DNA of 64,000 nt from Rhineura floridana (Eukaryota > Chordata > Lepidosauria > Squamata > Rhineuridae). Positions within the stretch are counted from its first letter, which is position 1. The number at the start of each line of letters is the position of its first letter. The notes beneath the pieces were generated by a model, which worked only from the letters and a program-made list of their open reading frames with translations, was not told where the DNA came from and did not search any database. The stretch is taken from assembly GCF_030035675.1 (NCBI RefSeq), contig NC_084489.1:76040270-76104269 (forward strand), in the 5' to 3' direction. The translations under genes and the position numbers were made by a program. Shown piece by piece: positions 21,310 through 32,715 of this stretch.

Positions 21310-22290
21310 TGATGTCCGCTGATGACACAGAGAAAAATAATCGAATAGGCCATTTGTTCCTCTCCAAGATTTACAGGGTTCGTCCATAGTTCAGAAAAAC
21401 ACCAGTAAATACTAAGCATTATTGCTATTATAAATTGCCATTTTGTTTCTTGTTCATTTTACTTATTTATTACTTTCTTTCTGCTCATTTGTCAATACCT
21501 TCACAGGAGCGTGGCCATAGATCATTATGTTGTTGTTGTTTAAAAAAAATCCTCTTTATCATGAAGAAGTATTCATGCTGTTTTAATAAAGAAAATGCTC
21601 ATTTCTCAATACCTACACAGGAGCATGACCACAGATCACCATGTTGCTTTCTTAAAAAAAAAAAATCCTCTTGATCATGAAGAAGTATTCAGGTTATTTT
21701 AATAAAGAAAATTCTTCCATTGGAGTTCCCAATTGTATACTAAAAATGTAATTCTTTTCTGACTGGTGGAGCTCTTGTGACATATCTACAAATTGCAATT
21801 TTGTTATAGATTTAAGGAATCTTTTATTATACCTTTGAAATGCAAGGAGGGAGAATTTAAGGGCTTCCTGTCAATTAAGCAGCCTGTTGCCTAATTAAAA
21901 TCCCCCAAGATAATGAGTACTCCTAGGAAGTTCAGTACCCACTGAATAAGAAGAGTCCTAATATATTCTTGAGTGCTTTTGTTTGGTGCATATAAATTAT
22001 AAATTATAACAGTGATATCAAGAACGTGAATTGAACCGACAAACAGAATATGTGGCAAGATATCCAAAAGCAGGAAAGATTTTCTTCATCCATATAACTA
22101 CCTATCTTTTTTATCTCATGAGAAGTAAAGTACTTCATTTGCCCCTTCCCTAACCACCCCAACAAACATACATTATTAAAAATAATACATTCTGTCCCTC
22201 TCCCTGTGCCCCCTGACAGTTTGTGTATCCTTCAAGGAAAAATAAAATTAAAAAATGTTCTTGAAATAACGGGGCATTGCTTTGGACAAG
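21310..22290. other. unclassified, with a local direct repeat
   Basis: At 21474-21590 and 21593-21720 the sequence GCTCATTTSTCAATACCTWC and a following CACAGGAGCRTG...ATGAAGAAGTATTCA recur in tandem (about 120-bp period, two copies). Otherwise no gene or repeat recognised. Confidence 0.5.
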
Positions 22291-22299
22291 GGCAGGGAA

Positions 22300-22745
22300 G
22301 TAAAAACAGACTTTAAAGTACAAAAGGACTTTACAATCATTTTTAAAAAGCTTTCAAGACATCTTTTTTTTTTTAAAAAAGGTTAAAAACATTGTTTTTT
22401 TAAAAAGGTTTAAAAACATATTAAAAAGCAATTCCAGCACAGAGGCAGACTGGGATAAGGTCTCCACTTAAAAGGCTTGTTGAAAGAGGAAGGTCTTCAA
22501 TAGGAGCCAAAAAGATAGCAGAGATGGCGCCTGGCTAATATTTAAGGGTAGGGAGTTCCACAGGGTAGGTACCGCCACACTAAAGGTCTGTTTCCTATGT
22601 TGTGTGGAACGGACCTCCTGATAAGATGGTATCTGCAGGAGGCCCTCACTTGCAGAGCGCACTCTTCCTCTGCTCTCCACAACCTGGCAGTGGCAACACA
22701 TTTCAGCTGCAGAGATCAGGATCACTGGGGCACCACACCTGATCT
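22300..22745 (-). mobile_element. L2-clade LINE 3' end, second subfamily
   Basis: On the minus strand this encodes the C-terminal segment FSVAVPTLWNSLPLNISQ and LLSFWLLLKTFLFQQAF, homologous to FSVVAPELWNALPDEIRL in the 48-51 kb L2 ORF. An A-rich 3' untranslated region lies below 22.45 kb. The upstream coding sequence is missing. Confidence 0.75.
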
Positions 22746-22749
22746 CAGA

Positions 22750-23415
22750 ATTTAAGACCATCCAGATGTACCCAAATTCATTTTCAATAATAACCAATCT
22801 GATAAATATTTTGTACTTTCCTATGCTCAGTATTACATACAAATTGCCTGCAAACCAAGATCATTTCAGTCTTTAGATGTTCGAAACTTCTGTGCCTTCT
22901 TCTCATCCCCATTGTTACATACTACAGGGCTATTGTACACATTAATGCCTGTCACTCATCTATTTCACACATTAATGCCTGTCACTTATCTCACCATCTA
23001 TAACTCTGGAGTGAGTGGTGGATTTTCATGTTGCTAGGAACATATCTGTCTCATACAGTTTAAGCAGAAATTATTCATCACTTCAAATGTCCATTAGAAA
23101 TGTTGTGCAAGTTCTTCAAAGTAGCAGAAGTGGCATTATATACAATGTTGAATATAGTGGTAATGTTATTTTAAAATTATGCTCATAATCTTGCAGGGAC
23201 AAAATTGTGCAGAAGCAGTTTAATCAACTGAAAGTACAAATTTGCTTTCCCTTTATCAGTGAGCTTCTTTTTCTTACTTAAGTCATTTTTCTTCACCCCT
23301 AAATTTAGGGGAATTTAATTATATTTTTCCTTCAGGGACCTGGATTATGATTTTTTGTGTGTTTCGTAAACATCTCAAAGAAACATCTGGAGAGAAAAGC
23401 TCTTTGATAAGAGAT
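22750..23415. other. unclassified non-coding stretch
   Basis: No gene recognised. ACATTAATGCCTGTCACT occurs twice about 38 bp apart near 22.94-22.99 kb, a small direct repeat. Confidence 0.35.
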
Positions 23416-23424
23416 TAGAACAGG

Positions 23425-23914
23425 CAGGGCCAGCTCCAGGAATGCGGGGGCCCCTCTGCTTCCCTTCTGTGATCCCAGGGATCGCAAGATGAGCTTCCAA
23501 ATTGCCTGCCATCCCCTGCCATCCCCAGCGCTTCACCTACCTTTCTCTGCTGTTCGCGCAGGGTTGCCATCAATAAAGATGGTGGCCAAGGTTTCCGTAA
23601 GGGACTGAAGCCTTTGCCGCCATCTTGGTAGATGGCATGCAGCGTGGGCATTGCTGCCATCAACCAAGATGGCGGCAGAGGCTTCAGTCCCTTATGGAAA
23701 CCTCGGCCGCCATCTTTATTGATGGCAACCCTGCACGAACAGCAGAGAAAGGTAGGTGAAGCACAGGGGGGGGTCGGCAGCTCGGAAGCTCGTCTTGCGA
23801 TCCACGGGATCACAGAAGGGGAGTGGAGGGCCCCTCAGGGGCCCCCAGAGGCTCCTAGAGCTGCAGGGCCCTTGGGCCAGTGCCCAACCTGGCCACCCTT
23901 TGGAACCGGCCCTG
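23425..23914. mobile_element. foldback hAT-like element, copy 3 (perfect 8-bp duplication)
   Basis: A 490-bp element with the perfect 8-bp flanking duplication AGAACAGG (23417-23424 and 23915-23922). Termini are CAGGGCCAGCTCCAGG and TTTGGAACCGGCCCTG. Most of the length is a palindrome: an arm from about 23535 to 23650 (CTACCTTTCTCTGCTGTTCG, then the GCCATCAATAAAGATGG segment) is repeated inverted from about 23660 to 23760. No transposase frame; the opposed open frames reflect the palindrome. The 8-bp site and CAGGG ends fit hAT. Confidence 0.88.
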
Positions 23915-23924
23915 AGAACAGGAG

Positions 23925-24505
23925 TCATATTTTTATGTTTTGTACTCTTCAGGAAAACCAGTCAATCTCAGGTTTGATCTCTTTTTCCTGACTTCCAGAT
24001 TTTTCAATTTCATCTTTTTAAAATCATTTTGAATATAATACAAGGGAAAGATCTGGACTGCTGATGTTTTCTAATGGTTGACATGCTATAGCACAGCATT
24101 AAAGCACTTAAACCCCACAAAAATAAATCTAAATCTTGTATTGCAGCCTTGCATTTAACCACTAGCCTAGTAGCCATATGCAACAAGAAATTGCATGCAG
24201 GTGGGTGAGCAGGATGGAGATGGAGTGGTGGAGCAACCTGTTCCTCCTCTGCACCCAGCACAGCTCTCTATACCTCCTCTGCCAATCTAATACAATTTTG
24301 GTAGTCTAGTAACTTTTGTAGACTTATTTACAAAGCTCTTTTATTGTACTAAAAGGTGATAAGAAAACTACTCCAGGGAGAAACAGGCCCTAGGAACACT
24401 CGCACTAACTAGCGGATGCAACCTTTCTTGGTAATAAGGATAGTATGGCATGTGGGGACGTAGGAGGATGCACATTAGGTGCCATGGCACGAAGTATCAT
24501 TCATT
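23925..24505. other. unclassified non-coding stretch
   Basis: No gene or repeat family recognised. Confidence 0.35.
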
Positions 24506-24507
24506 GG

Positions 24508-24668
24508 AAATAGGAAGCTGCCTTACACTGAGTCAGACCATTGGGCCATCCAGCTCAGGATTGTCTATGCCGCCTGGCAGTGGCTCTTCAGGGTTTAAGA
24601 CTGGGATCTCTCCCAGCCTTACCTAGAGATGCTGGGAATTGAATCTCATTACAAAGCAGAATCTGAGA
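24508..24668 (-). mobile_element. tRNA-derived SINE with CR1-like tail
   Basis: Minus-strand copy of the family seen better at 62737-62905. The plus strand reads GAAGCTGCCTTACACTGAGT, then GACCATTGGGCCATCCAGCT, CTCCCAGCCTTACC and GAGATGCTGGGAATTGAA. The tail region resembles the CR1 3' end (GATGGGCC and CTGACTCAG, then CTTCCTAT). The tRNA-like head is partly lost. Confidence 0.7.
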
Positions 24669-24795
24669 CTGGCTACATACATACTGTGGCCCTTCTGCAG
24701 CTTCTAATGTTAATCTATGGCTGGAGCTGTTTCATGATTCCTTCAAAAAATAGAAAGTGGTGTTGAGCACAAAAGTAATGGGCATCTGGGGACTT

Positions 24796-24820
24796 CCTTC
24801 CTTCCTTCCTTCCTTCCTTC
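24796..24820. repeat. (TTCC)n microsatellite
   Basis: About six TTCC units. Confidence 0.95.
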
Positions 24821-24892
24821 CAAAAAAGATTTCAGTCTAACACGGAAAGTACCTGGGCAAAGCCTGGTGATGTCCCTAAAACCAGAATATAG

Positions 24893-25008
<116 letters not shown>

Positions 25009-25130
25009 GTCACCAAAAAAATCTCAAAGCAGCTTAACAAGAGAAAACACAAATGAAAGCAATATAAAACCAGAAACATTTAAAACAATGAACAATATAA
25101 ACACATGAAATGCTCATCCAATAACCTATT
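25009..25130 (-). mobile_element. L2-clade LINE 3' end
   Basis: TCTCAAAGCAGCTTAACAAG followed by an A-rich segment (ATAAAACCAGAAACATTTAAA) is the reverse complement of an L2-type 3' untranslated region. The microsatellite at its left takes the place of the usual tail repeat. Confidence 0.5.
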
Positions 25131-25139
25131 AATCCAATA

Positions 25140-27455
25140 ACCAATAATGGGTGTAACGAATAGCCCAGGAATAGCTTACACCCAATAGTGCTACTTGTGT
25201 GCATGATTTGTAGAGGATAACAAATTCATCCTTTAATAAAGCAAAAGCACTGTGCTTCCCAATCCAATGAATCATGCCACAGTTCAGGTTGCTCTATAAT
25301 AAAATTACTAAATAAAATTAAACTATTCTTCAGATACTTTAATACTGTTCACACCTTTGACATGCAAGTGATCTGTTTATTGGGAACATATGAATTTTGA
25401 AGCCCTCACGATGAATTATAAAAAAACATATTTTAGGGAGATGTAAATGCATAGCAATGTTGGGTTGAGGGTGTTTTTTGTTTGTTTGTTTGTTAATATC
25501 ATGCCTTTTAGACCAATGGCTTCCTTGGAGCCATTATGGCTTAAGGAGATCAATTCAGCTTTGGGTCTGCATCACTTTCTAATTTCCAGAGACACATTTT
25601 ATTTATCTAAAAGACCATATGGCTTATCGGGTAAGTGTGTATACAGTATAGCTACAACAAATCCACCAGGAAAATAATATTTACCTAATAGACCATAACA
25701 GCACAGAATAACACAATATGGCCCCCTATTTGATCGTGCATTGCGGTATGAGCACATGCTATCCAAATGCAAGCCATTTACAGAGAAAGCTATCATCCTG
25801 GTCAATCCATATTTAGGCAATTCAATTCAGAGTGGATTTCTGACAATAGAGAGATTAGAGGCATCCCTTGGATGCATTATGGCTCATGTAGTAATTTGGA
25901 AAATACTTTGTACATCACTGATAATTGACTCCAAAGGAGCTGTTAGGCTTTTATCAGTTAAACACATCCTTTTGATATGCAGGGTAAATTTGAAAAGCAA
26001 AATATTTACTGAATAATTTACTATGCTGGACTGAGTGCAACCCATACATATAAGGGTCTTGGGTAGACTTTGCAGTACATTATATTTTGCCAACAGGGAA
26101 GAGAAACAGACTGGGGGTGGTGAAGGGGAAGAATCCTGTCCTGTAGCTTATTCAGTGCAAAAGTGAGTTTATGGCATTCTTACATGTGCCCATTATTAGG
26201 AAGTAGCACAGGATTAAAGCACATGACTTGAGTTGTTCAGTGTTCCCTGTGCTTCATACTATGAGTATTGTGTTGCTATTTATGCATAGAAACTGCTACC
26301 TTATACAGAGGCAGGCATCCTAACAATCTCCATTCACATTTTAAGGCAACTTTCTAGTCCTCAAAATTTTAATGATATCTCATTACAGCTCAGAAACCAA
26401 ATTTATCTTTGGACAGTAGCTGGGTAGTATGCTCTGCCCACTCTAGTCCTAAAGAGGGCTATCAGGAACCCTGCTTATCCCAGGTTCCCAATCACTTAGC
26501 AGCAAGAGCCCTATGCATGTACAGAGTCTCACTGAGATCTTCAAATGGATGTGCGTAGGTCACAGCTGCTGCCTCAATCCCACTCCCTGTCAACCTATGT
26601 GCATTAATCTGAGTGACTGAAAGTGTCTCAGTCATGTGACATTTGAACCAGGGACCCTCTAGTTCACCCCTACACTATGTTATCTGTCACAGTTGACCAA
26701 GCTTTTTCTAGCAAACATGACAGAAGTCAAATATGGGACAGCATCACTCTTGTGTACACTTCCCTATGATATACACGCACCATGTCTCTCTCACACTCAC
26801 GTATAGCCATGTCTAGGGGTGCACCTCGAGTCTACAGGTGAGCTGTACAGTGATGGAGAGGCCTGCAGGAGTAGACACTCAGCTATCCCCATAACCAGAC
26901 CCATGGGGCCCCCTCCTAACTAGGCATGCTGCAAATTCCCAGTATCCACGCTACTTGGGGCAACCAGGCCACATATTAGCTACCCACACCCAACGTATCC
27001 TTACAGAGATGTCCATATCCAAATAGTTGCTTTAGAGCAATTAAAGACAGTTGGAAAATTCAAGGTCAGAAAAGTACCAATTCTGGGTAACTTGAACCAA
27101 TAAACAGTATGCTCCTGTATGCATTCCAGCATACAGTATCAAGCACTTGCAAAAAAGAAGTTCAGCTAACTAGGTCAATACCAGGACACCTACTACTGCT
27201 CTGAGGTTTGTATTAGACAAATAAAGATGGAACGCAAGATAGCTGTGCAACTGAACCAACATTTTTGCATGGCAAGATTAGAGAGAGTTGGTCTAAAACT
27301 AGCTGTGATTAGCTCTTCCTGAAAGAAATGAGGGAAAGGATAACAAATTAGCCTTCTCTTATCACTGACTTCATTTCTAGAAAAAAGTCACCTAAGCTAT
27401 CAAAACTGAGCATTAGTTAGAGGCGATGTAATACCCCTATGTGGAAAGGTCGCAG
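25140..27455. other. unclassified non-coding stretch
   Basis: About 2.3 kb without a gene or repeat that I can name. No exon-like segment stands out. This is one of the longest unexplained blocks in the window. Confidence 0.35.
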
Positions 27456-27479
27456 CATTTGGGGATTTTTAGTTTACAA

Positions 27480-28226
27480 AAAAGATGAGTAAGAGTTGAC
27501 GTGACAGAAGCGTATAAAATTATGCACGGCATGGAGAAAGTGGATAGAGAAAAGATTTCTCCCTCTCTCAAAACAGTGGAATTTGTGGACATCCAATGAA
27601 GCTGAATGTCAGAAGATTCAGGACAAACAAAAGCAAGAAATTCTTCACACAGAGCATAGTTAAACTATGGAATTCGCTCCCACAGGAAGCAGCGATGGCC
27701 ACCAGCTTGGATGACTTTTAAAAGAGGATTAGACAAATCCATGGGAGTAACGCAGCCGAAGCTCTGCTCACGGCCGGAGTTCAATTCCAATGGAAGGAGG
27801 AAGTCGAATCTCCGTAAAAGGGGTCGAGGTCCACTCAGCCTTTCATCCATCCGTGGTCGGTAAAATGAGTACCCGGCATATACTGGGGGGTAAAGAAAGG
27901 CCGGGGAAAGAACTGGCAATCCCACCCCATATATACAGTCTGCCTAGTAAACGTCGCAAGACGTCACCCTAAGAGTCGGAAACGACTCGCACTACAAGTG
28001 CGGGGACACCTTTACCTTTACCTTAGCCATGATGGCTATGTTCTTCCTGAATGGTTGGAGGCAGTATGCTTCTGACTACCAGTTGCTGGAAACTGCAGGA
28101 AGGGGGAGTGCTGTTGCATTCAGATCCTGCTTGTGGGTTTTGCATAGGCATCTGGTTGCCCACTGTGAGAACAGGATGCTCGACTAGATGGGCCATTGGC
28201 CTGATCCAGCAGGCTCTTCTTATGCC
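27480..28226 (+). mobile_element. CR1 LINE 3' end, split by a Sauria SINE
   Basis: The coding tail (TATAAAATTATGCACGG to CAAATCCATGG) ends at about 27747. The 3' untranslated region resumes at 28025 with AGCCATGATGGCTATG and runs to GATCCAGCAGGCTCTTCTTA. About 20 bases of CR1 seem to be missing at the junction, so I found no clean duplication there. Confidence 0.85.
27748..28024 (+). mobile_element. Sauria SINE (BovB-tailed) nested in CR1
   Basis: The head GTAACGCAGCCGAAGCTCTG is tRNA-like with a B box at GAGTTCAATTCC. The body includes GGTCGGTAAAATGAGTACCC. The tail AAGAGTCGGAAACGACTCGC leads to CCTTTACCTTTACCTT, the well known Sauria SINE/BovB 3' end with a CCTTTA repeat. Good preservation indicates a fairly recent insertion. 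Confidence 0.85.
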
Positions 28227-28229
28227 CTT

Positions 28230-28645
28230 AACCAGTCAGCATGATAGCAACCTTTCAAATGGGGATCACATTTCCAGATGCAATGAACAGGAAGCATAGG
28301 AGCACTATTGTTGTTTGAATCATATATTTAAAAATGAACTCACCTCTGAATATAAAAAAACAAAGGCAGCTACATTGGTATGTGGGGGGGAATCTAAAAT
28401 GCACAGTTGGGCGACGCTATGATTAGAACCAACCAAAACGTCACATTAGAACCAACTAAAACACAAAGGGAACTTTTAGTCACTCTGGAAAAATAGCCAA
28501 ACTTAACGGCAGTATTTTTCCAGAATCTCTGGCAGGGCTGAACAAACAAGTAGTCCAGGGTTAACAAGCAAGCACTTTCAGAGAACACAAAAATCAGCCT
28601 GTAGCAATTTTGTATGTGCTTATCATGCAAAAACTCTTTATGCTC
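28230..28645. other. unclassified non-coding stretch
   Basis: No gene or repeat family recognised. ACATTAGAACCAACTAAAAC and a near copy CGATTAGAACCAACCAAAAC-like segment occur close together at about 28420-28460. Confidence 0.35.
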
Positions 28646-28656
28646 ATCCTTGATGA

Positions 28657-29124
28657 CAGGGCCGGTTCTAAAGGGCGGCCAGGTTGGGCACTGGCCCGAT
28701 GGCCCCTGGAGCTACAGGGGGGCCCTCAGCTGCCCCTCCGCTCCCCTTCTGTGGTCCGTGGGCCCCCATGTCCCCCCACATCTCCCCACTTACCTGTCTG
28801 CTATCTTTTACCATTGCCCTTAACAAAGATGGCGGCCGCAGTTTCCCTAAGGTACTGAAGCCCCTGCCGCCATCTTAGTTGATGGCAGAGATGCACACGC
28901 GTAGCACGCATGCATGCCATCAACAAAGATGGCAGCGGAGGCTTCATCCCCCTAGGGAAACCTTGGCCGCCATCTTGGTTAATGGCAATAGTAAAAGACA
29001 GGAGACAGGTAGATGGGGGTGGGGTGGGCTGCACATGCACAAATGCAAATGCACATGTGCACACATGCCAGGGTCCAGGGCAAGCTGATGCCCAAGGGCC
29101 CCAGCATTCCTGGAGCTGGCCCTG
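28657..29124. mobile_element. foldback hAT-like element, copy 4 (perfect 8-bp duplication)
   Basis: A 468-bp element flanked by CTTGATGA on both sides (28649-28656 and 29125-29132). Termini are CAGGGCCGGTTCTAAAGG and CTGGAGCTGGCCCTG. The central arms CAAAGATGGCGGCC...CATCTTAGTTGATGGC and their inverse make a foldback. Same family as the 23.4-kb copy. No coding capacity. Confidence 0.88.
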
Positions 29125-29179
29125 CTTGATGAGACCAAAGCACCCCTCCCCCAAGCTGGCTAAACTACATGTGCTCAAC

Positions 29180-29362
29180 ATGACTTTTATACTGTGTTTA
29201 TGTATATGTTTATGTATATGGATATTGTTTATGTATTTTGCTTTGTAAATTAATTTGATTTTTTTATTGTACCTTGTGTATTCTATTGTAAACCGCTTTG
29301 AGATCTTTTAGATAGTAAGCGGTCTATAAATGGAAATAATAAATAAATAAATAAATAAAATA
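29180..29362 (+). mobile_element. L2-clade LINE 3' end
   Basis: T-rich 3' untranslated region with TGTAAACCGCTTTGAGATC, then GCGGTCTATAAATGGAAATA and an AATAAATA tail. Only the tail is present. Confidence 0.8.
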
Positions 29363-29446
29363 ATTATCCAAGTTTCAAGTTCTCCAGAATTCTTGATCAG
29401 GATGGATGTTAAAGTATAGCAAGGGTTAGGAGAAAGTAGGGAAACG

Positions 29447-29590
29447 TAAGAATATAAGAACGTAAGAAGAGCCAGCTGGATCAGGCCAATGGCCCATCTA
29501 GTCCACCATCCTCTGCTCACAGTGACCAACCAGACATCTATGGGCAGCCCACAAGGAAGGCCCAAGTTTGGTGGGAACAAAAGAAATGGA
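29447..29590 (-). mobile_element. CR1 LINE 3' end fragment
   Basis: The plus strand reads AAGAATATAAGAACGTAAGA, GATCAGGCCAATGGCCCATC and CTCACAGTGACCAACCAGA, the reverse complement of the CR1 terminal region. It faces away from the long CR1 copy that starts about 190 bp downstream. Confidence 0.85.
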
Positions 29591-29775
29591 TGTAATGTTG
29601 TCGTAAGATACAACCCTTATGGAAACAAGGATTATTTATGTCATTTTAGTCCCACCCAGTTTTGGAGTATTCATGGATTTTGAAGCATTCATGGATCAAT
29701 AAATTACTAGGGAACAATGCATTCTACCACCTCTGTATTTTCACAGATTTTTTAAAAATCTGTTGTTATTTGTAT

Positions 29776-32136
29776 TCTCAGGAAAGAGGTGAATCAAAAC
29801 CCCCTGATTATATTACAGTTCTTCGCCTTGTTTTTCTTCAGCCTCCGACCAGCCTGTTGAACATGCAAACAAAACAAAGAAATGATGAAATTTTAAAAGG
29901 GGTGGGCCTAGAAGTAGGCATTGTGAGAGCAGGGGCACAGGATATAAATTCAGAAGGGCAAAATTACCACAGGCCAAACCACAAGTCCCAAAGACACTTG
30001 AAGAGAGACACTGCTTACAAGTGCCTGTACGCTAATGCTAGGAGCCTCCGAACCAAGATGGGAGAACTGGAGTGCTTGGTCTTAGAGGACAGCATTGATA
30101 TAGTGAGTATAACGGAGACCTGGTGGAATGGGGAAAACCAGTGGGATACGGTTATCCCTGGATATAAACTATATCGGAAGGACAGGGAAGGACGTATTGG
30201 TGGCAGAGTCGCTCTATACGTGAAAGAAGGCATTGAATCCAGCAAGCTCGAAACCCCAAAAGAGGCGGACTCCCCCACAGAATCGTTGTGGGTGGTGATA
30301 CCATGCCCCAGGAGGGATTTAATACTGGGAACGATCTATCGTCCCCCTGATCAAAATGCTCAGGCAGACCTGGAGATGAGATATGAAATTGAGGAAGCAT
30401 CCAAACTAGGAAATGTGGTAGTAATGGGTGACTTCAACTACCTGGACATAGACTGGCCACATATGTGTTCCAGTCATGACAAAGAGGCAAAATGTCTAGA
30501 TATTCTAAATGACTATCCCCTAGACCAGTTGGTCATGGAACCGACCAGAGGGATGGCAACCCTGGACTTAATCCTCAGTGGGGACCAGGACCTGGTGCGA
30601 GATGTAAGTGTTGTCGAACCGATTGGGAGCAGCGACCATAGTGCTATTAAATTAAACATACATGTAACTGGCCAATTGCCAAGAAAATCCAACACGGTCA
30701 CATTTGACTTCAAAAGAGGAAACTTTACAAAAATGAGGGGATTGGTAAAAAGAAAGCTGAAAAACAAAGTCCAGAGGGTCACATCACTCGAAAATGCTTG
30801 GAAGTTATTTAAAAACACTATATTAGAAGCGCAACTGGAGTGCATACTGCAGATCAGAAAAGGTACCACCAGGGCCAAGAAGATGCCAGCATGGTTAACG
30901 AGCAAAGTCAAGGAAGCTCTTAGAGGCAAAAAGTCTTCCTTCAGAAAATGGAAGTCTTGTTCGAATGAGGAAAGTAAAAAGGAACACAAACTCTGGCAAA
31001 AGAAATGCAAGAAGACAATAAGGGATGCTAAAAAAGAATTTGAGGAGCACATTGCTAAGAACATAAAAACCAACACCAAAAATTCTATAAATACATTTAA
31101 AAGCAGGAGACCATCTAGGGAGGCGATTGGACCCTTGGATGATAAGGGAGTCAAAGGTGTACTAAACAACAATGAGGAGATTGCAGAGAAGCTAAATGAA
31201 TTTTCTGCATCTGTCTTCACAATGGAAGATATAGGGCAGATCCCTGAACCTGAACTAACATTTGCAGGAAGGGACTCTGAGGAACTGAGACAAATAGTGG
31301 TAACGAGAGAGGAAGTTCTAGACTTAATCGACAATATAAAAACTGACAAATCATTGGGCCCGGATGACATCCACCCAAGAGTTCTCAGAGAACTCAAATG
31401 TGAAATTGGTGATCTGCTAACTAAAATATGTAACTTGTCCCTCAGGTTCTCCTCCGTGCCTGAGGACTGGAAAGTGGCAAATGTAACGCCAGTATTCAAA
31501 AAGGGATCCAGGGGGGATCCCAGAAATTACAGGCCAGTTAGCTTAACTTCTGTCCCTGGAAAACTGGTAGAAAGTATTATTAAAGCTAGATTAAGAAGCT
31601 AGAAGAACAAGCCTTGCTGAAGCAGAGCCAGCATGGCTTCTGCAAGGGAAAGTCCTGTCTCAGTAACCTATTAGAATTCTTTGAGAGTGTCAACAAGCAT
31701 ATAGATAGAGATGATCCAGTGGACATAGTGTACTTAGACTTTCAAAAAGCTTTTGACAAGGTACCTCACCAAAGACTTCTGAGGAAGCTTAGCAGTCATG
31801 GAATAAGAGAAGAGGTCCTCTTGTGGATAAGGAATTGGTTAAGAAGCAGAAAGCAGAGAGTAGGAATAAATGGACAGTTCTCCCAGTGGAGGGCTGTAGA
31901 AAGTGGAGTCCCTCAAGGATCGGTATTGGGACCTGTACTTTTCAACTTGTTCATTAAAGACCTACAATTAGGAGTGAGCAGTCAAGTGGCCAAGTTTGCT
32001 GATGATACTAAATTGTTCAGTGTTGATTGCGGGCTTCCCCCAAGCACCTGGTTGGCCACTGTGAGAGCAGGATGCTGGACTAGATGGGCCACTGGCCTGA
32101 TCCAGCAGGCTCTTCTTCTGTTCTTATGTTCTTAAC
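29776..32136 (+). mobile_element. CR1 LINE, long copy with internal deletion
   Basis: Carries most of ORF2 (endonuclease and reverse transcriptase up to the FADDTKLF motif) and then jumps at about 32026 directly to the last 110 bp of the CR1 3' untranslated region (GCGGGCTTCCC to GATCCAGCAGGCTCTTCTT). The C-terminal third of the protein and most of the untranslated region are deleted. Neighbouring tails show what is missing. The copy is less diverged than the short CR1 tails nearby, hence younger. A 5' truncation is likely, because no clear ORF1 precedes it. Confidence 0.92.
29857..32019 (+). pseudogene. CR1 ORF2 (endonuclease-reverse transcriptase), broken
   Basis: In a live element this protein nicks target DNA and reverse transcribes its own RNA. 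The first frame is open to 31602, and translation can be taken from the Met codon at 29857. The apurinic-like endonuclease keeps its key motifs: YANARSL, SITETWW, GDFNY and SSDHSA. The reverse transcriptase begins near NYRPVSLTSVPGK. A single net one-base shift near 31593 moves the frame. The second frame (from about 31600) carries [32 protein letters not shown] and FADDTKLF, so the catalytic aspartates are intact. The coding sequence then ends in the large deletion. A 328-codon frame on the opposite strand (30513-31499) is a shadow of this gene. Confidence 0.92.
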
Positions 32137-32139
32137 CTG

Positions 32140-32710
32140 AGGCTGAAGGGAGTTTGGGAGCCATTATCCTGGGATATTGGAACATGCAAAAATGTGCTTA
32201 GCTGCCCTTGCATTAAGACAGCCTTTCTCCACCCCGGTAGGAAACATAACCAGGCATAATTAGTTAGAGCTCACAGAGCATTTTAAAGATGAAAAAGTAC
32301 TCGTTAGTTTTTTAAATGTCTGAATTTCCTCACTTTGGTTTTAATTGGCTTAGTTCATAACCTTCAATGTTCTTTGCCTCTATTTTAGTGCGTGTGCCTT
32401 CTTTCTTTGTAGGCGAAATGAAAATGCATAATATAAAGCCACATGAATAGCAAAACCCAGCACTCCAGCCTATGGTGTTTAATTAAAGTTGCTGGCCCAC
32501 TCCTGCTTTGGTGACGCTTCCAGTTGCTCCCACTCACAGCTGCAACTCAAAAGGGAGCAGGAGTTCTCTGAAAGAGAGAGAGATGGGGAAAAAGAATATG
32601 CAGTCCTGGATTTCTGGATTGAGGAGGGAGGGACAAATATGTAAAGTCCTGGACTTCTGGATTTAAAGACATGAGGCAGGGGCCTATACAAAATTATACT
32701 GTGATGCTCT
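32140..32710. other. unclassified non-coding stretch
   Basis: No gene recognised. AGTCCTGGATTTCTGGATT and AGTCCTGGACTTCTGGATT recur about 45 bp apart near 32.60-32.66 kb. Confidence 0.35.
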
Positions 32711-32715
32711 CACAG

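Noticed and set aside
30513-31499. Long minus-strand open frame of 328 codons
   Set aside because: It lies entirely antisense to the CR1 endonuclease-reverse transcriptase region and has no relatives of its own.
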